From assembly GCA_024691085.1 (NCBI GenBank), contig JAILNX010000021.1, positions 27,209-91,208 of the forward strand: DNA of 64,000 nucleotides. Direction: 5' to 3'. Below, piece after piece: positions 6,949-14,767 of the stretch. Both the position numbers and the translations under genes were made by a program. The first letter of the stretch is position 1; each line of letters opens with the position of its first letter. The DNA comes from Clostridiales bacterium (GTDB lineage: Bacteria; Bacillota; Clostridia; Christensenellales; CAG-138). The notes beneath the pieces were generated by a model. It saw nothing but the letters and a program-made list of their open reading frames with translations, was not told where the DNA came from and did no database searches.

Positions 6949-7958
6949 GGCGCAAACTTTTTACTATCCTCCGTCTCGGCAATCACGGTTATCTCGCGCA
7001 GTTTTTCTTCGAGAAGTTTTTTGTCCGGCAGTTTCAGAGTATAATCCGCCACCATTGCGGGAGAAAGACTGCCGCTTAGCGCATATTCAACTACGGTATC
7101 GTCCTTGTAGGTACACAGGATCAAACCAACACTTGGGTTTTCGTTCGGCTTCTTTACGTCCCTGTTCAGTGCTTCAAGATAGAAGTTGAGCTGACCAAGA
7201 TGCTCCGGCTTGAATTTGCCGACCTTGAGCTCGACCGCGACAAGGCAGGACAGCGCGCGGTTGTAGAAGAGGAGGTCGAGATAGAAATCGGTATTTCCGA
7301 CCTGAATACGGTACTCCTCGCCCATGAAAGAGAAGTCCTTGCCGAATTCCAGAATAAACCGTTTCAAATTCGCAATAATGGATCTTCTCAGATCCTTTTC
7401 CTTGTAATCATCGGGGATATCAAGGAACTCCAGCACATACGAATCCCGAAGCGCGCCGACTGCCGGATGCTTTTCGATAAGGCTCTTGTTTTTATCGGCA
7501 GAAATCATCGTGCGCTCAAAAAGCATGCTTTCTATCTGCCTTTCTAGCTCGCGCTTTGTATAGCCGTTCGCTATGCAGAGCCTTAGATAAAACTCCTTCG
7601 CCTCGTCTGTTCGGCAGGCGATCATTATAACCAAATTATTAGTCCATGTAATTTCTCTCACCAGCGGTGAGAGATTCGGCTTGTCACGGTACGTTTCGAA
7701 AAATTGCTTCATCCTCCAAAGATTTTGCGCCGAAAAGCCGCTTGCGGAAGGATAAGCGTTTTTCAAATAATCAGAGAATTCCTGTACGACGCTTTTTCCC
7801 CAGCCGTCCTCATCGGATTTGAGGCTAAGGTATTCGCCGATCTTCCAATACATTTCGATCATTTCGGAATTGACCGCTTTTATCGCCCGCGCCTTCGACT
7901 GCTCGATGATCTCGATTATCGGCTCGAAGGCAGTGCTGTATTTAATAATGTCTGACAT
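6945..7958 (-). CDS. yhcG: YhcG-family PD-(D/E)XK nuclease (DUF1016)
   Basis: 337 residues, the normal size for DUF1016/YhcG proteins. An N-terminal helical domain (MYWKIGEYLS, GWGKSVVQEFSDYL, FSAQNLWRMKQFFETY) is followed by the C-terminal nuclease domain with FMGEEYRIQVG, FYLDLLFYNRALSCLVAVELKVGKF (catalytic D and E-x-K) and HLGQLNFYLEAL. These enzymes occur often inside type I restriction loci, and their exact role in defence is not settled. Start at 7958 has AGGAG eight bases upstream. The frame extends to 8000 but without a better ribosome site. It is coupled to the next gene by ATGA. Confidence 0.9.
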   Translation of the reverse strand: MSDIIKYSTAFEPIIEIIEQSKARAIKAVNSEMIEMYWKIGEYLSLKSDEDGWGKSVVQEFSDYLKNAYPSASGFSAQNLWRMKQFFETYRDKPNLSPLVREITWTNNLVIMIACRTDEAKEFYLRLCIANGYTKRELERQIESMLFERTMISADKNKSLIEKHPAVGALRDSYVLEFLDIPDDYKEKDLRRSIIANLKRFILEFGKDFSFMGEEYRIQVGNTDFYLDLLFYNRALSCLVAVELKVGKFKPEHLGQLNFYLEALNRDVKKPNENPSVGLILCTYKDDTVVEYALSGSLSPAMVADYTLKLPDKKLLEEKLREITVIAETEDSKKFAP

Positions 7959-8035
7959 AGCACAATCTCCTGTTTGGTTATTCTTTGTAACTGTTTTCAA
8001 TGATACAATAACACCAAGTGCGAAATGTGTATAGA

Positions 8036-8128
8036 TTATACATTCCTCGTTAATAAATCAGCAATTGTTGTCATCGCTTCCGTAATCATGGAAAAACCCT
8101 TTCCTTCAATCTCCGTTTTCTTATTCAT
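8036..8128 (-). CDS. Putative 30-residue peptide
   Basis: A short frame starting at ATG 8128 with AGAGGT seven bases upstream and ending TAA at 8036-8038. The product is MNKKTEIEGKGFS followed by MITEAMTTIADLLTRNV. It lies in the gap between the second hsdS tail and yhcG on the operon strand, about 80 bases before yhcG. No family is recognised. The ribosome site and operon position favour translation, but it may equally be a relic of a longer gene. Confidence 0.3.
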   Translation of the reverse strand: MNKKTEIEGKGFSMITEAMTTIADLLTRNV

Positions 8129-8178
8129 AATACCTCTTTTGTCATTGTGCACATCGTTTCTGATGTTCTCTTAGTCTA

Positions 8179-8262
8179 TTACAGCCTTTCGCACAGGGGC
8201 AGGAGTTCGTTAAGCCGGGCGACGATGCGCTGCTGCTCGGAAGACGCCAAGCGCCGTATCAC
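8179..8262 (-). pseudogene. hsdS: hsdS 3' tail, copy 2 (27 codons)
   Basis: The frame reads VIRRLASSEQQRIVARLNEL then LPLCERL and stop TAA at 8179. This is the characteristic C-terminal end of type I restriction specificity subunits (E-Q-x-R-I-V-A-x-L-x-E-L-L-P-L-C-E-R-L). No other part of hsdS is nearby. Its first codon is GTG, sharing one base with the TAG stop of the DUF2971 gene, so it could be translated by coupling. The last 50 bases match the copy at 9166-9252 with only a few differences. It is best read as a relic, though a functional mini-protein is not excluded. Confidence 0.7.
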
Positions 8263-9164
8263 TAAAAAGATAGAATCGGTTTCTTGTTCAGCTTATACTC
8301 TGCCGCGTCTTTTTCCATTCTGTAAAGCGTGATTCTTCTTTCCTTGCAGATTTCCGTTACCTTTGCCGAAAATTCATCCGAAGCTTCGCAGCCGAGTATC
8401 ACGGCATGGGGTTTGATGGACGGGAGAAGCGCACCGTGCTTTTCGGCGTTCCATGCGCTGCCGCAAGCGGAGGCATCCCGGATAATTCGCCACTCTTTTT
8501 CATAGCTCCATTCTGGAGACTTGGTCAGCAGTGTTTCAATCAAAAACTCCATTATCCTCGGACGTTCGCCAACAATGTCATCCAAGCTCAAACCCGGTCT
8601 TTTATCATCATAAAGAACCGGCGCGGGCGAGAACTTAAGCTGCTTATTAAACTCAAGGAATTCATATTCTGCACACATTCACTTATGGTGTTGAGCATAA
8701 TGAGCCCACATAAGCAGAGAGCTGTCGCTTTCGCTGAAGCACGAAATGCCTTTACGCAGTCGAAGAATATGCAGACTATCACAAAAAGCATTCAGTAGAC
8801 TTTTCGCATTGGTTCCAGCGGTCTCCCATTCGGGACGGTCCTTGCTCAAATCGGCAGTTTCTTGCAGGTGTGCAAGCATATCCGTTAGAACTCTATCCTT
8901 ATTCACAGGAAAGTCAACGTCAAAAACATCATTGAAGTTTGCAGGAGAATCATACCACATCGTATCGTCAGCAAGATTTGCAATGCTATAATCGCTAACC
9001 GGACAATACTTGTAGATAAGCTGCGGCGCAAGATTCCGGTATATGTATTCGCCTCTCTCGTGGTCGTTTGGGGAATCTAAACCACAAAGGACTTTGCAGT
9101 ATAATGCACGAAGTTCTTTTTTCCAAGTTTCTTGTCTGTCATTAAATTGTTCCATCGATATCAC
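8262..9164 (-). pseudogene. DUF2971 family protein interrupted by one in-frame TGA
   Basis: Two consecutive frames in the same register, 161 and 138 residues, are separated only by TGA at 8679-8681. Together they form one DUF2971-like protein. The N-terminal part has LIYKYCPVSDYSIANLADDTMWYDSPANFND and CFSESDSSLLMWAHYAQHHK; the second part resumes MCAEYEFLEF. Relatives read H-x-H-K-G-x-C-x-E-Y at this spot, so the TGA stands exactly where a Gly (GGA) is expected. The C-terminal SPEWSYEKEWRII motif is intact. DUF2971 genes are frequent in defence islands but their function is unknown. The start is a GTG at 9164 or ATG at 9155. Other genes here end in TGA, so TGA is stop. Confidence 0.78.
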
Positions 9165-9165
9165 T

Positions 9166-9252
9166 TCATTTCAACCTTTCGCATGGGGGCAGGAGTTCGT
9201 TAAGACGGGCGACGATGCGCTTTTGCTTGGCGAGCTTTTTGAAAAGTATCAT
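9166..9252 (-). pseudogene. hsdS: hsdS 3' tail, copy 1 (28 codons)
   Basis: The frame begins ATG at 9252, overlapping the helicase stop as ATGA, and reads MILFKKLAKQKRIVARLNEL then LPPCERLK with stop TGA at 9166. This is the C-terminal end of a type I specificity subunit. One base after its stop comes the GTG start of the DUF2971 gene, so helicase, tail and DUF2971 are packed without gaps. The upstream third differs from copy 2, while the RIVARLNELLP part is nearly identical. Confidence 0.7.
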
Positions 9253-12200
9253 GCTATTGATAGTACTCCGTTGGTTTCCTTCAGCATGCCGTTTCTCTTT
9301 AGCAAATCGACGGCCAGATCATATCTTTCAACGATGGATTCGCCTGTTCTGCTGAAGCCGAGCAGATTCGTCATTGTTTTATATAGGCCGTCTTTTGTAA
9401 TTGAGACGTTTTGCTTGACTAAAGTGAAGACTCCATCCGCGAGCTCTTCTACGGCGATGTACTGAATATCACGCCGGTCGCCGGGAATGCGCAGCCGGAT
9501 CTTGTTCATTTCGGAAAGATATAAGAATCCGTTTTTGCGAACTATGCCGTATCTTTCGCATGCCTGCATCTTCTCATGGTATTTATCGCGTACAAGGTTC
9601 GTCACTTTTTCTCTTCCGAACAAAGAAACGATCCTCTTCAGCAGATATTCCTCCGAAAGCGGAGCTTCTCTATTTAAAATCTCCTTTACTGCTGAGGGAA
9701 AGCTGTAATGAAACCTATCAAAAACATCCAATGCGTCAAGCTGTTTATACTTTGGAAAATCGGAGCTTTTCTCTATTTTCTCCTCCGCAAACCTGCTTTG
9801 ACTATCACTTGCGGTATCGACTTCCGCCCCCGAATTATTGTCGTCGATCTCTTCTCCCATGACTCGTCTTCTTACAGCTTCTCTAGCGATCCTGAGGAGG
9901 TTTTCCTTCTCAACGGCATTATTCTTATACCAGTCGGTCGACCAGATCCTGTAGAACTGCCAGCCCATGTTTTCAAGCACTCTCTGCCTCAAGCTGTCGC
10001 GATCCCTTGCATTCTTCGACGCATGATAAGACGCGCCGTCGCATTCAACGGCAAGAACATAATTGGAGCTTCCGGGCAGTCTAATTCCCATATCGATCTT
10101 GAAACCGGAGCATCCAATCTGCGTATCGACGGTGAAGCCTTTATCGCGCAGGAATTCGCAGACCTCAAGCTCAAAGTCTGAGTCGAAAGAGTCTTCGGAT
10201 CGAACGGTAATACCCCTTTCCAGTGCAGTCTCTCCATTCTGAGCATAGTCAAGATATGCGCGAAGAAGCCTTGCGCCTTCCGAACCGGCACCCTTGAGAT
10301 CGATATCCGTATAAACTATTGACGAAACAAGCTGAACATTATCCTTTGCTCTTGTTACGGCAACATTGAGCCTTCGCTCGCCACCCTCCCTGTTCAGAGG
10401 GCCGAAGTTGTTGATGAATCGGCCTTGACTGTCTCTTGCATAAGCAACGCTGAAAATAATGGTATCTCTTTCATCACCCTGAACGGTTTCCAGGTTCTTT
10501 ATGAAGAAAGGTTCGGGCCTGTCCGAACTGAAGAACCATTCAATGGAAGGATTCGATTCGCGGCGCCTTGAAAGCAGCTTGTCGATCAAGTTCTGCTGAG
10601 CTGCGGAGAAAGCAACGACTCCGAGGCTGCGTTTCGGATACTCGGCAATGTTTTGATAAATGAGGTCAACAATGAACTCGGCTTCGGCCCTGTTGGTCTT
10701 TGTTCTTCTGTCAAACACTCCGTCAACGCGGTAGAAGTCGACTCCAATACCCTTGTGATCAGCCGAAGCTGACGGGAACGTAACAAGCTTGTTATTATAG
10801 AAATTCAAATTAGAGAACGCGATAAGCTGCTCATAATGGCTTCTGTAATGCCACGCAAGCCTTTCCGTGTTGAAGACTGAGCTGCCGATATCAAGAAGTG
10901 ACTCGAAATCGGTCACATCTCCGACCTCCTCATCTTCGTCTTCGTCATTATCCATACTCGAGGTAAAGAAATTGCTTGGCGGCATCTGCCTTGAATCGCC
11001 TACTACAATCAGCTGAGCACCCCTGTACACCGCACCTATTGCGTCCTGCGGGAAAATCTGAGACGCCTCGTCAAACACAACTGTGTCAAAGCTGATTTTT
11101 TCGGGGTCGAGGAAGGTGCTTACGCTCAGAGGAGACATCATAAAGCAAGGCTTCAAAAGCTGAGCAAGCTCGGCTGTTTCGGACAGCAGCTTCCTTATGG
11201 GCATCTTCTTTCGTTTTTTCTGTCCCTCTCTTCTGAGCACAGCAACCGAACTTCCCCCGGCAACCATAGAAAGATCCGGCCTTTTTTGAGAAAGCGCGGC
11301 TTTGATCTGCAGCTTGCTGATCTCGTACTGCAAAGCATCTTTACTGCAGAACTCTTTTACAGCTTGATCCTGCCGTATCCTTGAGAACGATTTGAGTTCA
11401 GGAGAGGAAAACAATATTGCTTCTATCCAGTTTTCGTAATACTGCCTGCGGAAAGAACCTACAATCTCCTCCGGTGCAAGCTCGTTTTCAATAGCCAAAT
11501 CGATGAATCCCAGAAGATCGAAGCTGTTTGCCCGATATAACAATTCCGAAAAAGCTATCCAGTTGCTCAGCTTACCAAAGTTGCGGAGACAACCTTCGAT
11601 CTTTCGGATGCAGTAATCATAGCTGTCTTTTTCAAGATCCAGAATATTACTTGCAAAGAGCTGAGAGACACGCGCTTTTGCGTCGGAAACCGAGCTTATA
11701 TCTTCTTCGAGAGTTTCCGAATCGTCTTTGAACCCCTTTTTAAGTTCAACAAACTTTTCGAAGCTTTCCGACGGAAGAGACCCATAGGAACAGCGGTCAT
11801 AATCATAGCATTTTCTCAGATCGTCCAAAGCAATAAACACCGCTTCCCAATCGGTATCAACGCCCTTGTAACATGAACCGAGATATCCTGCAGCCTGGGT
11901 CTCGATTTCATCAAAGACCTTTTTCGCAGCCTGCATCTTTTTCAGGCTGTCGGAAAGCGCAACCGCATCTTTATACGACGGCTTGCTGTTAGAAACAGAA
12001 TACTGTTTGAGCCTTGCAATGAGCTGTTTATACTCGCCGCTGAACAGTCTCGAAATACCCGAACGATACTTTTCGGTTAATTGTGAATGCAGCTCCGCCC
12101 CGGAAAGCTCTGAAAGAATACCCGGAGTGTACCTCTCGAGTATTCTGTCTCTTTCAGGCACTATCTCCTTACATAGATTTCTCATCCTGCCAAGTATCGG

Positions 12201-13904
12201 GAAAGCATGATCGAACTTGCTTTTTGTGAGCAGCGCCGGCGTGACAGCATCGGAACCTGCGGAGAACTCAAGGAAAGAACGCAGCCATACAGTATCGGAA
12301 AAGTTCAAATCCGGAGTTTCATATTTGGTTTTTATTTCCGCTGTCTTGCTTTTAAGCGAGCAGTATCCTTCCAACAGCTTTTCAAGATCTGTTTTTAGCG
12401 TAATCTGCTCTTCATAATCTATATCTTCCTTGATAAAACCGTACCAACTGTTCTCCCTGTAATTGGCCCCGATAGACGGGATATACTCAACATATTGCTC
12501 AAGCGTTTTAATTGCGGCAAGGAACCATTCCTCGCCCTTATTTTCAATATCCTTTAGTCTGAAATGTATTTCCGGGAAGCCCCTGTCTGAAGAATACAGT
12601 TCAAAGAGCTGATACAAGGATTTGTTGACGGGAGATCTGTTCGCATGCAAAGCTTTCTCGTATTCGTCAAGCTTTGAAAGGGCCTCCTTTTTGCGTCTAA
12701 TCTCGTCAAAAGCACCCCTTGGATAGCGGATCGGAGCCGCTTCGAGAGTCCTGTTCAGTTCATTTATTACAACATTCTTATTAGCTTTATGACTGTGCAG
12801 CTCAAGACAAAAATCCGAAAGGCCGGCTTTTTTCAGCTTCTCATAAACAACGTTCAAAGCGGCTTGCTTTTCAGAAACAAAGAGGACCTTTTTTCCATCA
12901 TGGAGGCACTCGGCTATTATATTTGTAATTGTTTGGCTTTTCCCTGTACCCGGCGGTCCCTGGAGGACAAAGCTTTTTCCGCTCTTTGCCATTTCGATCG
13001 CTTCGATTTGGCTGGAATCGGCATCGACAACGGTATGCAGATCAACAAGAGGATTCTCGACAATGCCTCTGACATCATCCGTCGAAAAGCCCACTTCTTC
13101 GGGAATGCTCTCACCGATCAGAGCTCTGACGTTTGAGTTTTTAAGAATCTGTTCGGCATTGTTTTTCAGATCTTCATACATATTGATCTTCAGGAAAGAG
13201 AAGATTCCCAGCTTACACTCGTTGAGTACCTTCCACCCCAATTTGCTTACAACCGAACTTACCTTGGAATAATAACTCTCTAGAGTTTCGCCGTCTTCAT
13301 ACTCCGGGAGCTCGATACCGTAATCCGACTTTATACGATAGTTGAATGTGGGATTTATTACCAAGTCATCATCGCTTATCTCGATTTTTACCGGATCAAG
13401 CACCGAGCCGGTGATTATATTAACGTGAACGAGAATAAGCGGCGCACGGTAAACGATATCAGAGCCGGTTTTTTCCGTCCATTCCAAAAATCCGAAAACG
13501 AGATAAGCAACATTCAGGCCCGTCTCTTCCTGTATCAGCTGAGCTTTTTTTGCTATGTTTTTGACAGCTGTTATTGGATTTGGAGTTTGGGAATAGAACA
13601 GAAGCCTTCCTCCGCTCATTCTCTGCGAATAATACCGAATATGATCGGCTTTACTTAACCGCGCGTCTTTGTTTGCAGAAAACAGACTGGTTTGGAGATC
13701 GGTATCGGAATCCTCGTCGGGGATGTGAGGATCATAGACGTCAAAGGCATGCCCGACAGAGCATTTTGAAAATACAGCTTCACAATTTGGGAATACAACT
13801 TCAGCAGTTGAAGCCTTTGTATCCTTGAAACTGATAAGATTGTTCCTTTTTCCCGTATCGAGCAGTTTCTCCGCCCAGCGATCCAGCTTTTTTCTATCTG
13901 CCAT
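9249..13904 (-). CDS. Defence-type giant helicase: DUF4011 - SF1 helicase - Vsr-like nuclease - DUF3320
   Basis: 1551 residues. Residues 1-290 match DUF4011 (DRWAEKLLDTGKRNNLISF). Walker A is GPPGTGKS at about 316-323; Walker B is VVFDEASQIFPQDAIG near 943, followed by VVGDSRQMPPS. Later SF1 motifs are VQGDERDTIIFSVAYAR near 1138 and LNVAVTRAKDNVQLV near 1178. A Vsr/DUF559-like nuclease fold lies at about 1245-1325 (FELEVCEFL, FKIDMGI, LAVECDGASYH, GWQFYRIWSTDWYKNN), then a DUF3320-like tail (LDVFDRFHYSF). This architecture is reported among single-gene antiphage systems (I recall 'Hhe', unverified). It probably unwinds and cuts invading DNA. Start has GAGGTGG upstream. Confidence 0.9.
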   Translation of the reverse strand: MADRKKLDRWAEKLLDTGKRNNLISFKDTKASTAEVVFPNCEAVFSKCSVGHAFDVYDPHIPDEDSDTDLQTSLFSANKDARLSKADHIRYYSQRMSGGRLLFYSQTPNPITAVKNIAKKAQLIQEETGLNVAYLVFGFLEWTEKTGSDIVYRAPLILVHVNIITGSVLDPVKIEISDDDLVINPTFNYRIKSDYGIELPEYEDGETLESYYSKVSSVVSKLGWKVLNECKLGIFSFLKINMYEDLKNNAEQILKNSNVRALIGESIPEEVGFSTDDVRGIVENPLVDLHTVVDADSSQIEAIEMAKSGKSFVLQGPPGTGKSQTITNIIAECLHDGKKVLFVSEKQAALNVVYEKLKKAGLSDFCLELHSHKANKNVVINELNRTLEAAPIRYPRGAFDEIRRKKEALSKLDEYEKALHANRSPVNKSLYQLFELYSSDRGFPEIHFRLKDIENKGEEWFLAAIKTLEQYVEYIPSIGANYRENSWYGFIKEDIDYEEQITLKTDLEKLLEGYCSLKSKTAEIKTKYETPDLNFSDTVWLRSFLEFSAGSDAVTPALLTKSKFDHAFPILGRMRNLCKEIVPERDRILERYTPGILSELSGAELHSQLTEKYRSGISRLFSGEYKQLIARLKQYSVSNSKPSYKDAVALSDSLKKMQAAKKVFDEIETQAAGYLGSCYKGVDTDWEAVFIALDDLRKCYDYDRCSYGSLPSESFEKFVELKKGFKDDSETLEEDISSVSDAKARVSQLFASNILDLEKDSYDYCIRKIEGCLRNFGKLSNWIAFSELLYRANSFDLLGFIDLAIENELAPEEIVGSFRRQYYENWIEAILFSSPELKSFSRIRQDQAVKEFCSKDALQYEISKLQIKAALSQKRPDLSMVAGGSSVAVLRREGQKKRKKMPIRKLLSETAELAQLLKPCFMMSPLSVSTFLDPEKISFDTVVFDEASQIFPQDAIGAVYRGAQLIVVGDSRQMPPSNFFTSSMDNDEDEDEEVGDVTDFESLLDIGSSVFNTERLAWHYRSHYEQLIAFSNLNFYNNKLVTFPSASADHKGIGVDFYRVDGVFDRRTKTNRAEAEFIVDLIYQNIAEYPKRSLGVVAFSAAQQNLIDKLLSRRRESNPSIEWFFSSDRPEPFFIKNLETVQGDERDTIIFSVAYARDSQGRFINNFGPLNREGGERRLNVAVTRAKDNVQLVSSIVYTDIDLKGAGSEGARLLRAYLDYAQNGETALERGITVRSEDSFDSDFELEVCEFLRDKGFTVDTQIGCSGFKIDMGIRLPGSSNYVLAVECDGASYHASKNARDRDSLRQRVLENMGWQFYRIWSTDWYKNNAVEKENLLRIAREAVRRRVMGEEIDDNNSGAEVDTASDSQSRFAEEKIEKSSDFPKYKQLDALDVFDRFHYSFPSAVKEILNREAPLSEEYLLKRIVSLFGREKVTNLVRDKYHEKMQACERYGIVRKNGFLYLSEMNKIRLRIPGDRRDIQYIAVEELADGVFTLVKQNVSITKDGLYKTMTNLLGFSRTGESIVERYDLAVDLLKRNGMLKETNGVLSIA

Positions 13905-13922
13905 TTTCCACCTCGATCATCT

Positions 13923-13941
13923 ATTCCGGCGAGCCCGGAAT
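13923..13941 (-). promoter_or_regulatory. Hairpin in the helicase mRNA leader
   Basis: ATTCCGG (13923-13929) pairs with CCGGAAT (13935-13941) around loop CGAGC, within the roughly 75-base untranslated leader and some 15-20 bases before the ribosome site. It could modulate translation; no known riboswitch is recognised. Confidence 0.35.
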
Positions 13942-13982
13942 GCGGTTTCACAGCGCACCCAACAACTACAAATATCCACTTT

Positions 13983-14011
13983 ATTTTACCATGTTTTTGC
14001 TTTTGTATCAA
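13983..14011 (-). promoter_or_regulatory. Promoter of the defence operon
   Basis: On the minus strand, TTGATA (14011-14006), exactly 17 bases, then TAAAAT (13988-13983). This is close to the sigma-A consensus, about 80 bases before the helicase start. Confidence 0.65.
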
Positions 14012-14041
14012 GTCTGCAAAACATGTATCCGGGCAGTACAA

Positions 14042-14067
14042 GAGGCGCAGAGCTTTTTCTGCGCCTC
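14042..14067 (-). terminator. Hairpin terminating tnpV
   Basis: GAGGCGCAGA (14042-14051) and TCTGCGCCTC (14058-14067) form a perfect 10-base stem that overlaps the stop codon of tnpV. No long T-run follows on the minus strand, so strength is uncertain. Confidence 0.5.
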
Positions 14068-14374
14068 AACCAATGATGTTTACTGATAGATCAGATCGCT
14101 CAGCACGAACTCTTCCGCTTTTTCTGATCCAGTTCATCTCACGCGTCCACTTCAGCTCGTCGGAGGCTTTGAGAGCCTCGTTGATACCGTCGCGTTCGCA
14201 GCACTGTCTGACGATCAGATCGTACGTTTCCTGCGCGTCGCGGTCAAGCCCGGCGAGGTAGTCCTCGAGAGTGCCGTTGAGCCGCATTGAGGTTACGACG
14301 GAGGGCTTATTGTTTTTGAGATACTGATAATGTCTGAATCCCCAGACGCCGACCTTGTCGATAGTGATTTCCAT
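14066..14374 (-). CDS. tnpV: TnpV-family transposon-associated protein
   Basis: 102 residues resembling TnpV, a small helical protein carried by clostridial transposons. Recognisable parts are the R-H-x-x-Y-L-K-x-x-K core near residues 13-22, NGTLEDYLAGLDRDAQETYD, and the C-terminal LKWTREMNWIRKSGR. Its molecular role is unknown. ATG at 14374 with CTGGAGG nine bases upstream is preferred over the in-frame extension to 14446. It sits between a tRNA-Lys gene and the defence island and supports the view that this segment arrived on a mobile element. Confidence 0.72.
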   Translation of the reverse strand: MEITIDKVGVWGFRHYQYLKNNKPSVVTSMRLNGTLEDYLAGLDRDAQETYDLIVRQCCERDGINEALKASDELKWTREMNWIRKSGRVRAERSDLSVNIIG

Positions 14375-14492
14375 TTTGCATATCCTCCAGTTGATTTTGT
14401 TGTTCTTTTTGAGCCTGTTAATTCGGATACGCCATATAAACGACAAATCCGAACCCTTCGCCTACCGGCTTGAGGTTCGGATACATGTCGTG

Positions 14493-14568
14493 TGGTACAC
14501 CTTCAGGGGCTCGAACCCTGGACACCCTGATTAAGAGTCAGGTGCTCTACCAACTGAGCTAAAGGTGC
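14493..14568 (-). tRNA. tRNA-Lys (anticodon CTT)
   Basis: A full cloverleaf on the minus strand. The acceptor stem is GCACCTT/AAGGTGT with a first G-U pair. The D arm is AGCTCAGTTGGTAGAGC, the anticodon stem CCTGA/TCAGG encloses loop CTCTTAA (anticodon CTT), and the T arm is CAGGG-TTCGAGC-CCCTG. The discriminator is A and CCA is encoded at 14495-14493. Its 3' end faces the leftward mobile/defence region. Confidence 0.95.
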
Positions 14569-14589
14569 GTTCTTTCGTTTGCAAAGAGT

Positions 14590-14617
14590 ATTATACTCAT
14601 AAAAAGAAAAATTGCAA
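14590..14617 (-). promoter_or_regulatory. Promoter of tRNA-Lys
   Basis: Minus strand TTGCAA (14617-14612), 16-base spacer, TATAAT (14595-14590), about 21 bases before the tRNA 5' end. Confidence 0.6.
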
Positions 14618-14767
14618 GCCCTTTTTTAATATATTTGCAAAATAATCTGCCGGGCGGCCTGTCGGGCGGCGGGTTTTACGCAGTTTTTACATATTTTTGG
14701 TGCGTTCGTTACAATTGGTGTGTATAATAGAAGCATGAAAACCCAAGACACTGAGGAGGTGCTCATT

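Noticed and set aside
8679-8681. TGA read as glycine or as selenocysteine in the DUF2971 gene
   Set aside because: TGA terminates several neighbouring genes, no selenocysteine hairpin is evident after it, and Gly-recoding is known only from distant candidate phyla.
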